In this document: in pieces, positions 1-10,655 of the stretch
How positions within the stretch are numbered: position 1 is the first letter of the stretch
Layout of the letters: each line of letters opens with the position of its first letter
Assembly: GCF_020882245.1 (NCBI RefSeq)
Contig: NC_083598.1
Location: 55,217,858-55,281,857 of the forward strand
DNA: 64,000 nucleotides
Direction: 5' to 3'
Source of the DNA: Rhopalosiphum padi
Taxonomy: Eukaryota > Arthropoda > Insecta > Hemiptera > Aphididae
The notes under the pieces: generated by a model
Database searches by the model: none
What the model was told of the DNA's origin: nothing
What the model saw: only the letters and a program-made list of their open reading frames with translations
Position numbers and translations under genes: made by a program

Positions 1-154
1 AATTCAATGAATTATGTGTATATAGATAGGAACGCGTCTATAAAAATAACTTATTCTATTAATAGTATTAATGTACAAAATAAAAATTTTTTTTTTAGAT
101 ACATATTTTTTTATCTTATATACAAACTTATAAAAATTCGATAAATCTATAGAG

Positions 155-438
155 CAGGGGTCACCAATTGATTTATATGGAGATCCTTTTTGAAACTTAA
201 CAAACTGGCCGCGGTTCCTATCAGTTTTAATGATTTCAACACACTTTAATAAATACATTCTTTTTGTAATAAGTATTTATATCTATAGATTTATTTATAC
301 ATTTATCAAATTATAATAGGTATAGGTACACTAGTTTTAGTTTTATTTATTTAAATTATAAAATTTTTAAAATTTACTTCGTGGATAAGGGTCTGTAAAT
401 AAAGTGTTCGCGGTCCGCTAGTAAGTTGGTGACCCCTA
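155..438. mobile_element. Non-autonomous hAT-type MITE, 284 bp
   Basis: The left end reads CAGGGGTCACCAA (155-167) and the right end is its inverted copy TTGGTGACCCCTA (426-438), a 13-bp terminal inverted repeat with one mismatch at the outermost base. CAGGGGTCACCAA is a classic hAT terminal motif. Just inside the right end lies a near-palindromic GCGGTCCGC (410-418), and the left half has a related gccgcggttcc, as is common in subterminal regions of hAT elements. The flanking 8-mers, ctatagag and ctaaaatg, agree at 5 of 8 positions, and the left one fits the nnnTAnnn site preference, so this may be a worn target duplication. There is no transposase, so the element would depend on one in trans. 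The 84-residue frame that crosses it on the minus strand is chance. Confidence 0.75.
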
Positions 439-723
439 CTAAAATGAGGATACACCACAATATTTGTTCTGTCTTACACACGTTATAGTTAAAACCACTC
501 TGAATTTCACTGATTTTGATAACATTTTTGAAATTTAAATATTGCTAAAAATTATGAAAATTGTATTATAAATAAATAATATTATCAGTATTTTGTCAAA
601 GTATTTTTAATTATTGTTGTTAATAATTATACATAATTGAAAAATTGAAAAATTAAATTTATACTAATTATTTGTAAATGAATACTATAATATTAAAAAG
701 ATAATATAATAATAATAAAAAAA

Positions 724-754
<31 letters not shown>

Positions 755-2488
755 ATATAATATAATATTTTTATTTATCACAATAAATTAAATATGTGAG
801 GTATTAACTATTTTGCTTGTGTGTTAGAAAGAAATAAAAATATAGTGATGCGCTCTTTTAAAAAGAGATAGTAAAAACAAAATATACAAACATAAGCTGG
901 TATAATAAAATAAATAAATAATAGGATAATAGTAAAATACGAAAATGTGTGGGAAATATAAAACGAAAAACCAAGTAAAATTAAAATAAATATCTACAAA
1001 CTACATGTTGCCCGTATATTACTAACAATAATATAAAATGTGAAAACGTATTACATTTAGTAGTGAAAATATACAACAATAAAACAACGATGGATATTTG
1101 ATGGTCAAAGTATTATTACCGAAATGTTCAGTTCAACTTGCAAAACACAATATTAACAACAAAATATAATAGCAAGTAAATCTTGCCAATTTGAAAGTAC
1201 AGAGAAAATAAAACAATAATATACCTAACCAAACTCACGAAATCTTGGAATCACAAATCGAAGTAACAACCGAAATAATCATTTTTTATGTAAACTGAAC
1301 TGATTTGTATAAATAAATGTGTGTAGGTACCCTATAAGAGTTATTATCGTACAAATAAATGTAAATTAATAGGTAGTATTATTTACTATTTATTGGTATA
1401 TCATAATACATAGTTGCTACTTGGAGATTATAAGTTTTTATCAAAAACCACATAAATTACAATAGGTGGTACTATGGTATATTACTATTAAAACGCGCTT
1501 AGACCTTAAAACCAAACTGTGGATATGGATTACAAGTATAAATTACATTAAAAAACGACAATTTTTAAAACGATGATAAAAAAAAAAATGATATTATACC
1601 TGACAAGTCTACAACATTAATACCAAGTATGCAGTCATGTTAAAAAGACTTATCAAATTTATTCATAATACTTATTTAAATAACTGTATAATTTGTATTT
1701 GAAATATGTATTCAAAATTATTCGAGTATAAATGTAAATACATTTTTAAAGTATTCAAAATACTTAACAAATACTTTTTTTCAATTTAATATTTAAATAT
1801 TTGTATGTTTATTACCTGTAGGTACTTAACGTTATTTAAAATGTTTAAATTAATTAGTTAATCCCTATAAAACAAATTTTAATAAGTTCAAGAATTTCTC
1901 ATTTTTGGGGGAAGGAGGTGGGTAACCGTGGTTAGTTTTCCTATTATTTGATTATTAAATAAAAACTTAATATAAATTCTTAGAAAATAATATATTTATA
2001 ATTATATTATTTTAGAAACCAAATTTAAAATATTAAAATACGAAAATATTGGCCATTATAGAATACAAAGGTAAAACGAAAAAAAGGTTTTCAGTATTCC
2101 AGAGTAAAAACACAAAGAAAAGGTTCTCTTTTAAGTATTTAAAATTCATTTTCCACAAAGCGTTTTAAAAGTATCTGAAATACCAAAAAAAAAACTAACA
2201 TGTTATCTATAAATTCGGTAATATTCGTATTATCTTAGAAAAATCTGGCAAACAATTTTCCAACAGAGCGTTTTATTTTATTTTTTTCAAAATATGTACA
2301 CGCACTTTGTGTATAATAATATAATATATGGTGATCGGGTCTGTTTTTTGTTCATCGGAAAATAAGTTTACGATAATATTATTATAATATGTTGTAGAGA
2401 CGTGCTAAGTATAAGCATTTCTTACAGACTATTATAACTACGGTTTCTTATGCACGCTGGAAACTTTAGATTCTCGTAATCAAAACTC
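439..2488. other. AT-rich non-coding stretch
   Basis: Two kilobases of AT-rich sequence with frequent stops in all frames. It includes a (TTA)n microsatellite at about 724-752 and several poly-A/T runs. I see no gene, RNA or mobile element with recognisable ends. Confidence 0.7.
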
Positions 2489-2588
2489 CTTAATGCAACC
2501 CGGTAAGGGTATTTTTTGCTTCTACTGCATTGATGGTGGCAGCCGCTTTGGCAATAGATTCAGCACAAAAAACGTTATAATATTATAT

Positions 2589-2591
2589 GCG

Positions 2592-2624
<33 letters not shown>
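2589..2624. repeat. Compound microsatellite (GC)6(AC)12
   Basis: Six GC dinucleotides run without interruption into twelve AC dinucleotides. Strictly alternating purine-pyrimidine tracts of this length can adopt Z-DNA. Confidence 0.95.
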
Positions 2625-2752
2625 GGACGGGCGCGCATATATTATAAATCGAGAGGAAGGGATGACGAAGTGGTCCATATTTTACCGAGAAATTTGATAA
2701 ATCAGCGCGAGTCTTAAGATTTCTGCAACCTTATCCGTACCCGGCCTCGAGT

Positions 2753-2758
<6 letters not shown>

Positions 2759-2792
<34 letters not shown>

Positions 2793-2793
2793 C
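2759..2793. repeat. (CA)n microsatellite
   Basis: About 17 CA units with one interrupting G near 2786. Confidence 0.95.
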
Positions 2794-3206
2794 GGCGTGT
2801 GAATATACGCGTATATATATTTATGGGGCGGCCGTCATTAATCTCCGGTCAAAAATTACTTACGGGCCACAGATGCTGAGGTCGGTTTTCTTGCGTTTTC
2901 CATTATTCATCCACCCCCTCATCCGGCGGTCGAGTGCAGTGCCGGGAGGAGACGCACGCGCGGCTTTACGCACCTATATCATACACCGCGGCACGGGTGG
3001 GCTACATATATACACACACATATATAGACGGCGGTGGCGGGCGCCTTGCTGCAGGAAAACCGACAATATTTTTGCCGGGCAAAAAACGGCCGCGGTGGCG
3101 GCGTAGGATCTAAGACGATGCGAACGCCACCCCACCCCGCCCCCCTCACCGCCTTCGCCGCTGCCGCGTCCAGGACCAGCTTCATCGACCCGGTCGGATG
3201 GCGTGT

Positions 3207-3219
3207 CCCCATTGGTCGG
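3207..3219. promoter_or_regulatory. CCAAT-type box in GC island 1
   Basis: CCCCATTGGTCGG contains ATTGG, the inverted CCAAT box bound by NF-Y. The same 13-mer recurs at 59843-59855 in another GC island. Its function is inferred only. Confidence 0.35.
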
Positions 3220-3610
3220 GCGCCCGGACGGTTACGCCCGGGCCACACCTACCCGCCGCTGCCGACCCTTATACGTCGCTCGTCGTCACCACGCGATACC
3301 CGCGCGCTCGGGGGTTATTGATGTTTTTAGGCCGCCGCGCGTACGTGCACACATATATCATCAGAAGCGCGGAGGCGGCGTATGCGCCGAACACCTGCTA
3401 TATATATATTATTATATTGCGACGGTTTTCCGAAAACGGTCTTTTCGAATTCTTTATCCGTCCGCCGATTTCCTTCTCACCCCGCTACGACCCCTACCCC
3501 TAACCCGCCGCCGGCAGTTTACAGCGGCGACACCGACACGCATCACGCAGATATTACTACATTTTGTAGGTATACCCACCCACGCTGCAAGTCGTATTTA
3601 AGAAAGTGAC

Positions 3611-4904
3611 AAATTGGCATGTTATATGTACCTACATTACAACGCGTAAAATAATATATTATCGTGTAACACTTCCACCAAAATCGACGGCGGCGAACGA
3701 CGTCCATTCGTTATATTGCCGTAGCCCGTACCTACTATAGTCATACGTAAGACCTTGTAATATATTAGAAATATACACGATTTTAATCTCGATCGCGGTT
3801 TGCACATATAATAGCGGTATATCGTATATGTGCTCAAGATAATATTTCAGTCAAGGCAAAACCCACTTTGACTTTATATAATATTCCATGATCCCTTTCA
3901 AATAACTTTTCCTCGAATCATGTTAAAGTGAGATATTACATATTGCGTGCATGTTGTTCTTGATCATTACGATTTTCCTTGAACTCATATTTAATTTACA
4001 GTACTTTCAAAAATGAAATATAATATCCGTATAACCCTACAAGACGAGCACAAAATTGTTCACGCCTATATTGAGAATGGTCATCATAATAATTATTATA
4101 AATTATTCTATACATTGTATTATATATGTAAATAATTTGTTTTTGAATTCAATATTTTGACCATGTGATGAACGATGATCAACAATAGATAATACACCGC
4201 GATATCATTGAAAATATATTTTTGATTCCTAAGACGTTTAAATTATGTAACATAAGTTTTTTAGCATATCCACAAATATTTTTTACTATATGACTGTGAG
4301 AGAGATTCCCGGTGGCAGCATACCTATTATAATACCTACCTAAGTCTGAGATAAACATAATCGAATCTAATTTTGATAATGTTGAAATTGTTTTATTTGC
4401 TTGGGGTAAAGATACCATTGAAAATGTTCAACGTCCTACAATTTTTTATAAGTTGATACATTTTAGTTGGCAGTATATATTATCATTGTCCATTTGATAT
4501 ATAAAAAAAAATTTAAATCACAAAAATCGACGATTTCAATTTTTTACAAATATTTTAATTATTCGAATATTATTGAAATTTATATTATTATAGCTTATTG
4601 AAGAATTTTAGTTTACAATATATTAATTAGGTTGAATTTTTTATTATCTACCTAAAAACATGTTCACAAATTTATTATAAATATAATAAAGAATTCCAAT
4701 AACGATCAGATTAAAAAATATCATATACTTACGAACTTACGGATTAAATGAAACTTAATACATGGATAATGTCGTTACAAAGCAAACGTATTATTATATT
4801 TTTTTTATTTTATTAAATAATCATTTAAATTGTAGCTATTGCAACTAACTAAATAATATTCACACTTAAGCTTTAAAAATTAAAGATTTCTACCATAATT
4901 TTTG
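3611..4904. other. Non-coding stretch, no gene seen
   Basis: Moderately AT-rich, becoming strongly AT-rich after about 4000. Short minus-strand frames at 3637-3837 and 4179-4418 have no recognisable features. The segment from about 4400 may be an older 5' part of the dispersed repeat that follows, but I cannot show this. Confidence 0.6.
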
Positions 4905-5513
4905 TATACTACAAAATACTCTCAGTTTTTAAATTGTCATGATTTTGATGAACTTTGACAAAATTTAAGTTTTAAAGGCATGTAAAAAAAAATTATGCAT
5001 ATGTAATTTTATTGTTTTTATACAGCTATGAGGAAAACTTATGTTTTCAAGAATTTTTACACAAAGCATATTTGTATATTTACAGAAAAATAACTTATTA
5101 ATTTTTTTTTATTAAAAGTTTATAAATAGCCCAAAAGAATCAAAATATTTAGAAAACTATTTTACTTATGAAAAGTTATAACAATAACATTTCGTGAACA
5201 TTTCACGTATCAACGTTATGTTTTTGAATTACAACAAAAATTGATTTTGTCGAATACCGGTTTTGCGTAAAACTTTATTTTAAAATCCATTTTTCTTAAT
5301 TAAGTTTTATCTTTATTTTAAAAAGTATCGGTAATTTTTTATTTTTTATCTCCTCAAATTACCAGATAGATTCAATTTACTAACAAAGATTAACCCCATA
5401 GCTGAAAATCAAAGCATTTTTACCGCCACGAAAGGTGATGACAGACAGAAAAAAAGTACACATTATTGCAAAATCAATACATTCATCGTTCCGCTCAGAA
5501 TCTAAAATATACT
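4905..5513 (+). repeat. Dispersed repeat family, copy A
   Basis: This segment shares a chain of matching blocks with 14390-14790 and 53630-53962. Block one resembles 14400-14530: a run of about nine A followed by an AT-rich stretch and then tttttatacag..atgaggaaaacttatg. Block two resembles 53846-53960: aatcaaagca..ttt, then gatgacagacagaaaaaa (about 5437-5454), then aaaatcaata, ending cgctcagaatctaaaatat (5492-5510). The ending is a motif I associate with abundant aphid repeats. No coding capacity is seen. I do not know whether it is the 3' part of a retroelement or a long MITE. Strand is given by block order only. Confidence 0.6.
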
Positions 5514-6244
5514 AACTTTATAATATTATAGTGAACTCTACTAGATACTAATATATTGTAAACATATTTCACGTAATATGTAGAATACTTTTCAAAAGTC
5601 AAACAATTTGATTTTTTCTAGGGCGCTACAAAAGTTATAAGTTTATAACTAATTATGCAATGTATAAGGATATAATATTACTTGTGAACTTAATTAACCC
5701 TTGATAGTTTGTGCAGGGTATAATTAAATTCCGAAATTGTAATAAAATGAGATCCCTATGAAATTTAAAGTTCTTAAAATCCATTTTTCATAGTTGTAAC
5801 CGCGTAATTATCTAAATACACGTATATTATTATATTAAAAAAAAAAAACCCCAATTAAAATTATTTGTCTAATAATGGATTTCAAAAATGGTTTATAAAA
5901 TTAAATATTGGCATAATTTATACTAAAAGCTATACAGAGATCTGATAGACCCCACGCGCGACCGTATTAATAAGTGATTAAAGAAAGTGTGAATAAAAAT
6001 ACGGGTTATTATTGTATATAATAATAGGTAAATTATTCAATATACATATTAAATTATGATATCATAAATTATAATATGATTATGATAGTATAAATGTATA
6101 TAATAATTACTACATTTTTTGAAATTATGTACCCAAGCATAGATTTCTAATTATTTTAGTCGAGTAAAATGTACAATGGTGAAATAAAATTGTTACTTTG
6201 ATGGTAAAGAATGTTAAAATTATAGCAAGGGAACAAATTATACG
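5514..6244. other. AT-rich non-coding stretch
   Basis: AT-rich with poly-A (about 5837-5848). A short imperfect palindrome, TTAACCCT...AGGGT...TTAA, lies near 5694-5735. No gene seen. Confidence 0.65.
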
Positions 6245-6640
6245 GAAACGCGTTTGTCGACCGGCAGACTCGAACCCTCCGAAAATACAAAAAAAACCTG
6301 TTATCATATAATGTTACGGATCATAGCTGCAATCGTTATAATGTTAAACGCGGTGTATTATAATAATACATACCGAGTTCGATTTCCCACAATATCTCTT
6401 CGTTCGGCCGTATCCGCGACGTCGTCGAACGTATCGGAATCACTCCGATCAGGTTTTGCGCGCCCCTTGTACCGGCGTCCCGATAATAACAATATTACTA
6501 TTTTGTATTCTTTTTTATTATTCGATTCTCATTCCGCTGACCGATCAAACCCGTTCGACCGGCGAAGGCAGGCAGCGTTAGTCTTACGTTCGGTATTCGA
6601 ATTTTCTCACGGTCCGAGCCGGTACAGCTAATGTACATAC
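6245..6640. other. GC-rich island 2 with an open plus-strand frame
   Basis: A CpG-containing block. A plus-strand frame of 125 codons (6254-6631) spans it, interrupted in style by an AT-rich stretch (about 6482-6525). The predicted peptide is rich in Arg, Ser and Asn and shows no domain, signal peptide or repeat I recognise. The presumed start is not in a good context. It could be a transcribed exon but is more likely non-coding island sequence. Two tRNA-like box B words (ttcgaacc at about 6270 on the minus strand, gttcgattt at about 6378) lack partner stems. Confidence 0.35.
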
Positions 6641-7396
6641 TATAGGGGATGACGGATACAGGTTTTTATTAGATATACCGATTTATGTCGTCCGATTGCC
6701 ACAATGAGTACTTCTTCTCATCCGAATGTCAACCACTAAATACTAGTTGCAATAGGTAGGTAGTATTTACTTATTTATTTTTAACATAGTTACCCTCCCC
6801 CCATATACAGGTCATAGGGTCGCATTAGAGGGGATCATTTTTACTTCTTAATTCTGGATATATTTTTTTTATGTAAATCCAAAAAAACCGAAGACAAGTT
6901 CGAGTACTCAAAAGCCATCGTAAATTCAATATATTATACTATATTATATTATTATTGTATTCATCTTAATGTGTTTACGAGTACATCAAAAATATTTTGA
7001 AAATTAATAAAAACAAATTATAAAAGTAATTACTGTTGATAATAATTATTTAATGGCAATTTTTTTTTAATAAATATGTTTATAATCATGCTTATATACT
7101 ATATTTATGCTAATGGTAGGTATTTAATGTGTAATCAATGGTATAATCATTTATATAAAAAAAAATAGTCAATATTTATGAGACAAAACTAAATTTATGT
7201 TTGAGCCACCGTATAGATATATACTATCTACAGGGGTTAAATTAATAATATATAAATCTTTCTGAGTTTGAAGTAATCTATTGATAAAACTTTTATTTTC
7301 GGGAAACGGATGATGCGGATTGGAATTCTGAGTAATTGTTTACCTATAATTTCGTGACCTTGCACGACCACTTTGTGTAATCGCAAAGTAGTGCAA
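6641..7396. other. Non-coding stretch before the candidate start region
   Basis: AT-rich to about 7280, then more complex sequence. A minus-strand frame (7237-7443, 68 codons) contains a plausible donor (ATAG|GTAAAC) after about 34 residues. I cannot decide whether this or the opposite strand is used, if either is. Confidence 0.5.
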
Positions 7397-7404
7397 TATA
7401 AAAA
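7397..7404 (+). promoter_or_regulatory. Candidate TATA box
   Basis: TATAAAAA lies about 30 bases upstream of a more complex segment that begins gcacgatggcggac (7423 onward) and about 230 bases upstream of the small reading frame at 7629. In this AT-rich DNA such words are common, so support comes only from its position at the edge of a non-repetitive block. No clear initiator is seen at the expected distance. Confidence 0.2.
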
Positions 7405-7628
7405 TGCTTTAATCAAAAATCGCACGATGGCGGACATGGACAAAAAGTCCGGTGATCATTACGTTTTCATCAGAACTATTAATCGATGACGCGCAAATCA
7501 CTGTATTTGTTCACGAGTAAAACCGTATACAATGTTATATTTTGTATTGGTTGGATTTAAAAGAGTCAAAGATGACTGCAGTTAAGAATCGGACGGTGAC
7601 CAGTGCTTAGAAGTTATAAGTAAACATC

Positions 7629-7763
7629 ATGAACAATGGTCGCCTTAACCGGAGTATAATGGGTAAGTACCTTATATCAACGAACAGAATAAATTGTGCA
7701 AATTTCAAGGTATACGTACGATTCCTACGATTTTTACCCAAGATTTTAGTCCGATATTGTTAG
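7629..7763 (+). CDS. Candidate small ORF (44 aa) or short first exon
   Basis: An ATG in an acceptable context (acatcATGaac) opens a frame of 44 codons ending in TAG at 7761-7763. The peptide begins MNNGRLNRSIMG and its second half is basic and hydrophobic. A perfect donor GTAAGT occurs at 7663-7668, so an alternative reading is a 34-base first coding exon ending at 7662 in phase 2. Upstream, another ATG (7427, MADMDKKSG...) opens only 20 codons and could act as an upstream ORF. A TATA-like box lies at 7397. No family is recognised. Evidence is a start, a donor and local sequence complexity only; a chance frame is quite possible. Confidence 0.22.
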   Translation: MNNGRLNRSIMGKYLISTNRINCANFKVYVRFLRFLPKILVRYC

Positions 7764-8449
7764 ATTGCTATGAGGTTATGTATTCTACTTAGTTAAAGCG
7801 ATTTACGTTGTATACATCATAATTAAATAGCGTTAAGTTAACAGAACTTATTTACGCTGTTTGCTTAAACATATTGCGGTTATATCAAAAATGACAAAAA
7901 TATTAAATTGTACTGAAGTTTGTTTTCAGTGTACTTTATACTGTATATTTTATATGCATTAGACCTGGTACACATAATCTCAGTATATTCCGTATCTACT
8001 ATAATAATTTATATTTTATAACAACATTTAAGACGTACAACGGCGATAGATTCGTCATGTTATATCGGATAAGTTAATTAATGAGTTAACTCGAGTTAAT
8101 TTTACATTCTAAAAGGAGCAATGAATGTCTTATTAGTTTTTTATAATGGAGTGTTTTTTATTTATTTATATTTTGTGTGTGTGCGCATATAAACGATTTA
8201 TAGTGGAAAAAATGCATTGACCTCCAACTCTGAGGGTGGTTTCTGATAGAAAGTTGAATATATTTAGTAATTTTGTTTTCTTTTTATTCCACTTTTTTTC
8301 AAAATAATCAAGAAAATACGTAAAACATTAAGGGAGGAATGACATTTTTAAGCAAAATCAGTTTTTAACAAAATCAATTTTGTTTTCAGACCTAATTTAA
8401 AAACGAAATAACAATAGATACTTTTTATCAAATTTTTATATTAGAACTT
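7764..8449. other. AT-rich non-coding stretch
   Basis: AT-rich with no open frame of note. If the 7629 exon were real this would be its first intron; no acceptor stands out. Confidence 0.6.
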
Positions 8450-8800
8450 TTTATGTATGATACAATTTTAAAAATTTAGCAAGTGCGGTCCACATTGTGT
8501 GTATCATAGGTATATATATTAAGCTTGCGTGTTGTGTAACCAAGAGAATTTCCGTCAGTCGGTCAGGAAAACATGACTCGTCACTTGTAAAGGTGTCTGA
8601 TACGTCATTAGAGATAAAGATTTGGCTCACGAACATTATAGGTAGATATATACACGAAGCATAATACATAATAATAATAGTGATACAACAGTCGTAGTAT
8701 CGATGATTCCGAACGATGTGTCGATGTTGTCGTCGTTTGTTAGTAAAATAATAAACAACAAAAACACGTGCCGATTTCAAATGTTATAGTATAACGTCGT
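8450..8800. other. Complex patch open on both strands
   Basis: This patch is less AT-biased than its surroundings. The minus strand has a 109-codon frame (8451-8780). On the plus strand about 54 codons are open between an AG at 8478-8479 and a donor-like GTAGAT near 8641. Neither translation shows a known motif. Because both strands are open at once, I treat it as unexplained sequence rather than as an exon. Confidence 0.35.
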
Positions 8801-9586
8801 CCAGTCCATTTTGACACTAACAACCGTTACTATTTAAAAAACAGCGATCCAAAAACTATATTATATTGAACAAATTATTTTATGGATTGAGTAGGGAGTG
8901 TGATTATGATATTTTTTAATATAGTTTTCGGACCACTATTTATTTTTAAATGATAACGGTTTCCGCGTGTGTCAAGATAAACTTCATGTGTTGTTACTGT
9001 TTATTCGTACACTCTTGGTAAGGGTGTCCATGTTTCGCTGTGCCTTCATAGTATTATTATCTATTGTGGTATTAAATTTTGTTCTGTCGCTGATTAAGTA
9101 ACTGCTCATAGTGTAAAATTGATAATCATTACCTAAGGCTAAACGGACCTTTAATAATATAATCTCAAAGTTAAAAACAAATAATAAAAACTCATTTTTC
9201 ACGACCTTTTTATGGCATAAATAAAATATTATGAATTGGAAATAAAACTGTTGTTGAATAATATTTAATGGATAATTTTTAATAAGTATAGTCATTAGTC
9301 TAAGCCATATTTGAATATAATTCAGGATCTCTAACATGTTTTGCACCAAAGCTGTCATTGTGACACTGTACCTCTTGTTTATGTCTTAAATTTGACAAGA
9401 ATTGGCTATCATCTCAGGTAAAAATAAACAGTTAGATTTAGTAACTAATTAACATATTTTGAAAGTCATTAAAAGATATTACAGTTCTTAAATAATTATA
9501 TTGTTGTATAATATGCAAGTTTTAATATATATATATATATATTTTACAGATATAAATACAATATTGAATACGCCATAAAACTTATA
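8801..9586. other. AT-rich non-coding stretch
   Basis: Contains a minus-strand frame at 8984-9358 (124 codons, leucine/isoleucine/phenylalanine-rich, typical of AT-rich DNA) and an (AT)9 tract at 9525-9542 just before the hAT element. No recognisable gene. Confidence 0.55.
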
Positions 9587-9896
9587 GCCTATAAGGTGGC
9601 ACGTTGATCAAATTTCAATGGCACGTAAAAAATTGAAATTATTAAAAATTATGCTATTTATAAAGTTTTGATTATAACTGTTATAAGAGATATAAAGAAA
9701 CAAATAATATACATTTAAAAAAATATAATTACAAAAAAGGTGTGCTTACTTAATAAAATAATATATAATTAATCAGTAACTTTATTTTTATCATTAGAAA
9801 ATTTAATTTCCTTTGGGCACGTGAAAAATTTTCAAAACCTTGATTGGGAAAATTTGGCACTTGACCCCAAAAAAGTTCGACACCGCTGGCCTATAC
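9587..9896. mobile_element. Decayed non-autonomous hAT element with target duplication
   Basis: The right end, read on the minus strand from 9888, is CAGCGGTGTCGAAC, a typical hAT terminal motif. The flanking octamers gcctataa (9587-9594) and gcctatac (9889-9896) match at 7 of 8 positions and fit the nnnTAnnn preference, so they look like a target-site duplication. The left end starts at about 9595 with GGTGGCACG, as if the outermost CAGC had been lost or altered. GGCACGT motifs recur inside both ends (about 9598, 9620 and 9817). The interior is AT-rich and non-coding, about 290 bp. The family is clear from the right end; the exact left boundary is uncertain. Confidence 0.65.
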
Positions 9897-10424
9897 TAAA
9901 TAAAATATCCTACAATTCTGCTCTACTTTATAGTTTATAATAATAAATTATTATTATGTTTAATAAATTTTTATGAGATTAATATAAAAATGTTTGGGAT
10001 GTTGTAGGGAAAAATAACGCGATAAAGGTGTGTACCAGAAAATCGGATAAAAAATTACACAATCGAGGATGTAATTCCACTGGTAATAAATGCCGAGAAT
10101 TAAAAAAAAATATAATTTAAAAAGAACGGTCATATTTCCGACTTTCGATATTCGATACATATGCGCTCGCAGTATTCACACCTGTATACCAAGTACGGGC
10201 ACCTAAATAGACATATTTTATTAGATCTCTGTGATGGCAGCCGATATTCTCAAAGTTTATAACTTACGCGGAGCTACAGTCGTATAGGTATACAAATATT
10301 GTGGTAGCGGTAGGTGGACGAGACTTATAGCTGACAGAGTTTATGATAATATATAAATCACCGCTTCAGCAGCCTCTACCCGGCAATAATAGCAATATAG
10401 TTATTATTATTCATCGGCTGACGT
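9897..10424. other. Non-coding stretch
   Basis: AT-rich to about 10150, then more complex. The minus-strand frame at 9960-10160 is AT-driven. No gene seen. Confidence 0.6.
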
Positions 10425-10655
10425 GACAGAGATTTATTGTCGACGCCGTGTCGCCGTGCCACGATTACGCATCGAACCCTCTATATCGCCCCGTGTACAA
10501 ATCCGTTTGCTATTTCACCACTTCTGTTTCGTTACTACTGCCTTGATAAAGTCTTAAATAAAACCCGTCGTCTGTTATCGGCCAAGAAACACAAAATTCC
10601 AACGCACTTTTCTAGTATGGTTCACCGGCAAGTGAATTGGAAGGTGTACAGGTGA
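10425..10655 (+). CDS. Candidate internal exon, unrecognised
   Basis: About 73 plus-strand codons are open from after a TGA near 10420 to the TGA at 10653-10655, in a patch clearly less AT-rich than its flanks. An AG at about 10427-10428 (gacgtgacAG) could be an acceptor, although its pyrimidine tract is poor. TACAG|GTGATG near 10650 would be an acceptable donor. The peptide is basic, with several Thr, Pro and Cys residues and a stretch LLSAKKHKIP, and resembles nothing I know. The only non-ATG start is a TTG at 10437. It could equally be conserved non-coding DNA or a chance frame. Confidence 0.2.
   Translation, partial: DRDLLSTPCRRATITHRTLYIAPCTNPFAISPLLFRYYCLDKVLNKTRRLLSAKKHKIPTHFSSMVHRQVNWKVYR

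Larger units (their letters stand above)
2490..3610. other. GC-rich CpG island 1
   Basis: An abrupt GC-rich block within AT-rich DNA, dense in CpG and opened by two CA microsatellites. Several overlapping frames of 75 to 132 codons are open at once on both strands, which is what GC-rich DNA gives by chance (few TAA/TAG/TGA). None has a recognisable domain. A CCAAT-type box (CCCCATTGGTCGG) sits at 3207-3219. A promoter or enhancer role is plausible but unproven. Confidence 0.55.

Noticed and set aside
3203..3601. 132-codon plus frame in island 1
   Set aside because: At least three overlapping frames are open here on the same strand, so openness only reflects GC content.
5694..5735. piggyBac-like TTAACCC ends
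   Set aside because: Arms are only about eight bases with mismatches and enclose too little sequence.
6250..6390. tRNA or SINE from box-B-like words ttcgaacc and gttcgattt
   Set aside because: No acceptor, D or T stems pair and no box A lies at the right distance.
8451..8780. 109-codon minus-strand frame as a gene
   Set aside because: The plus strand of the same patch is equally open and neither shows a motif, so the call would be arbitrary.
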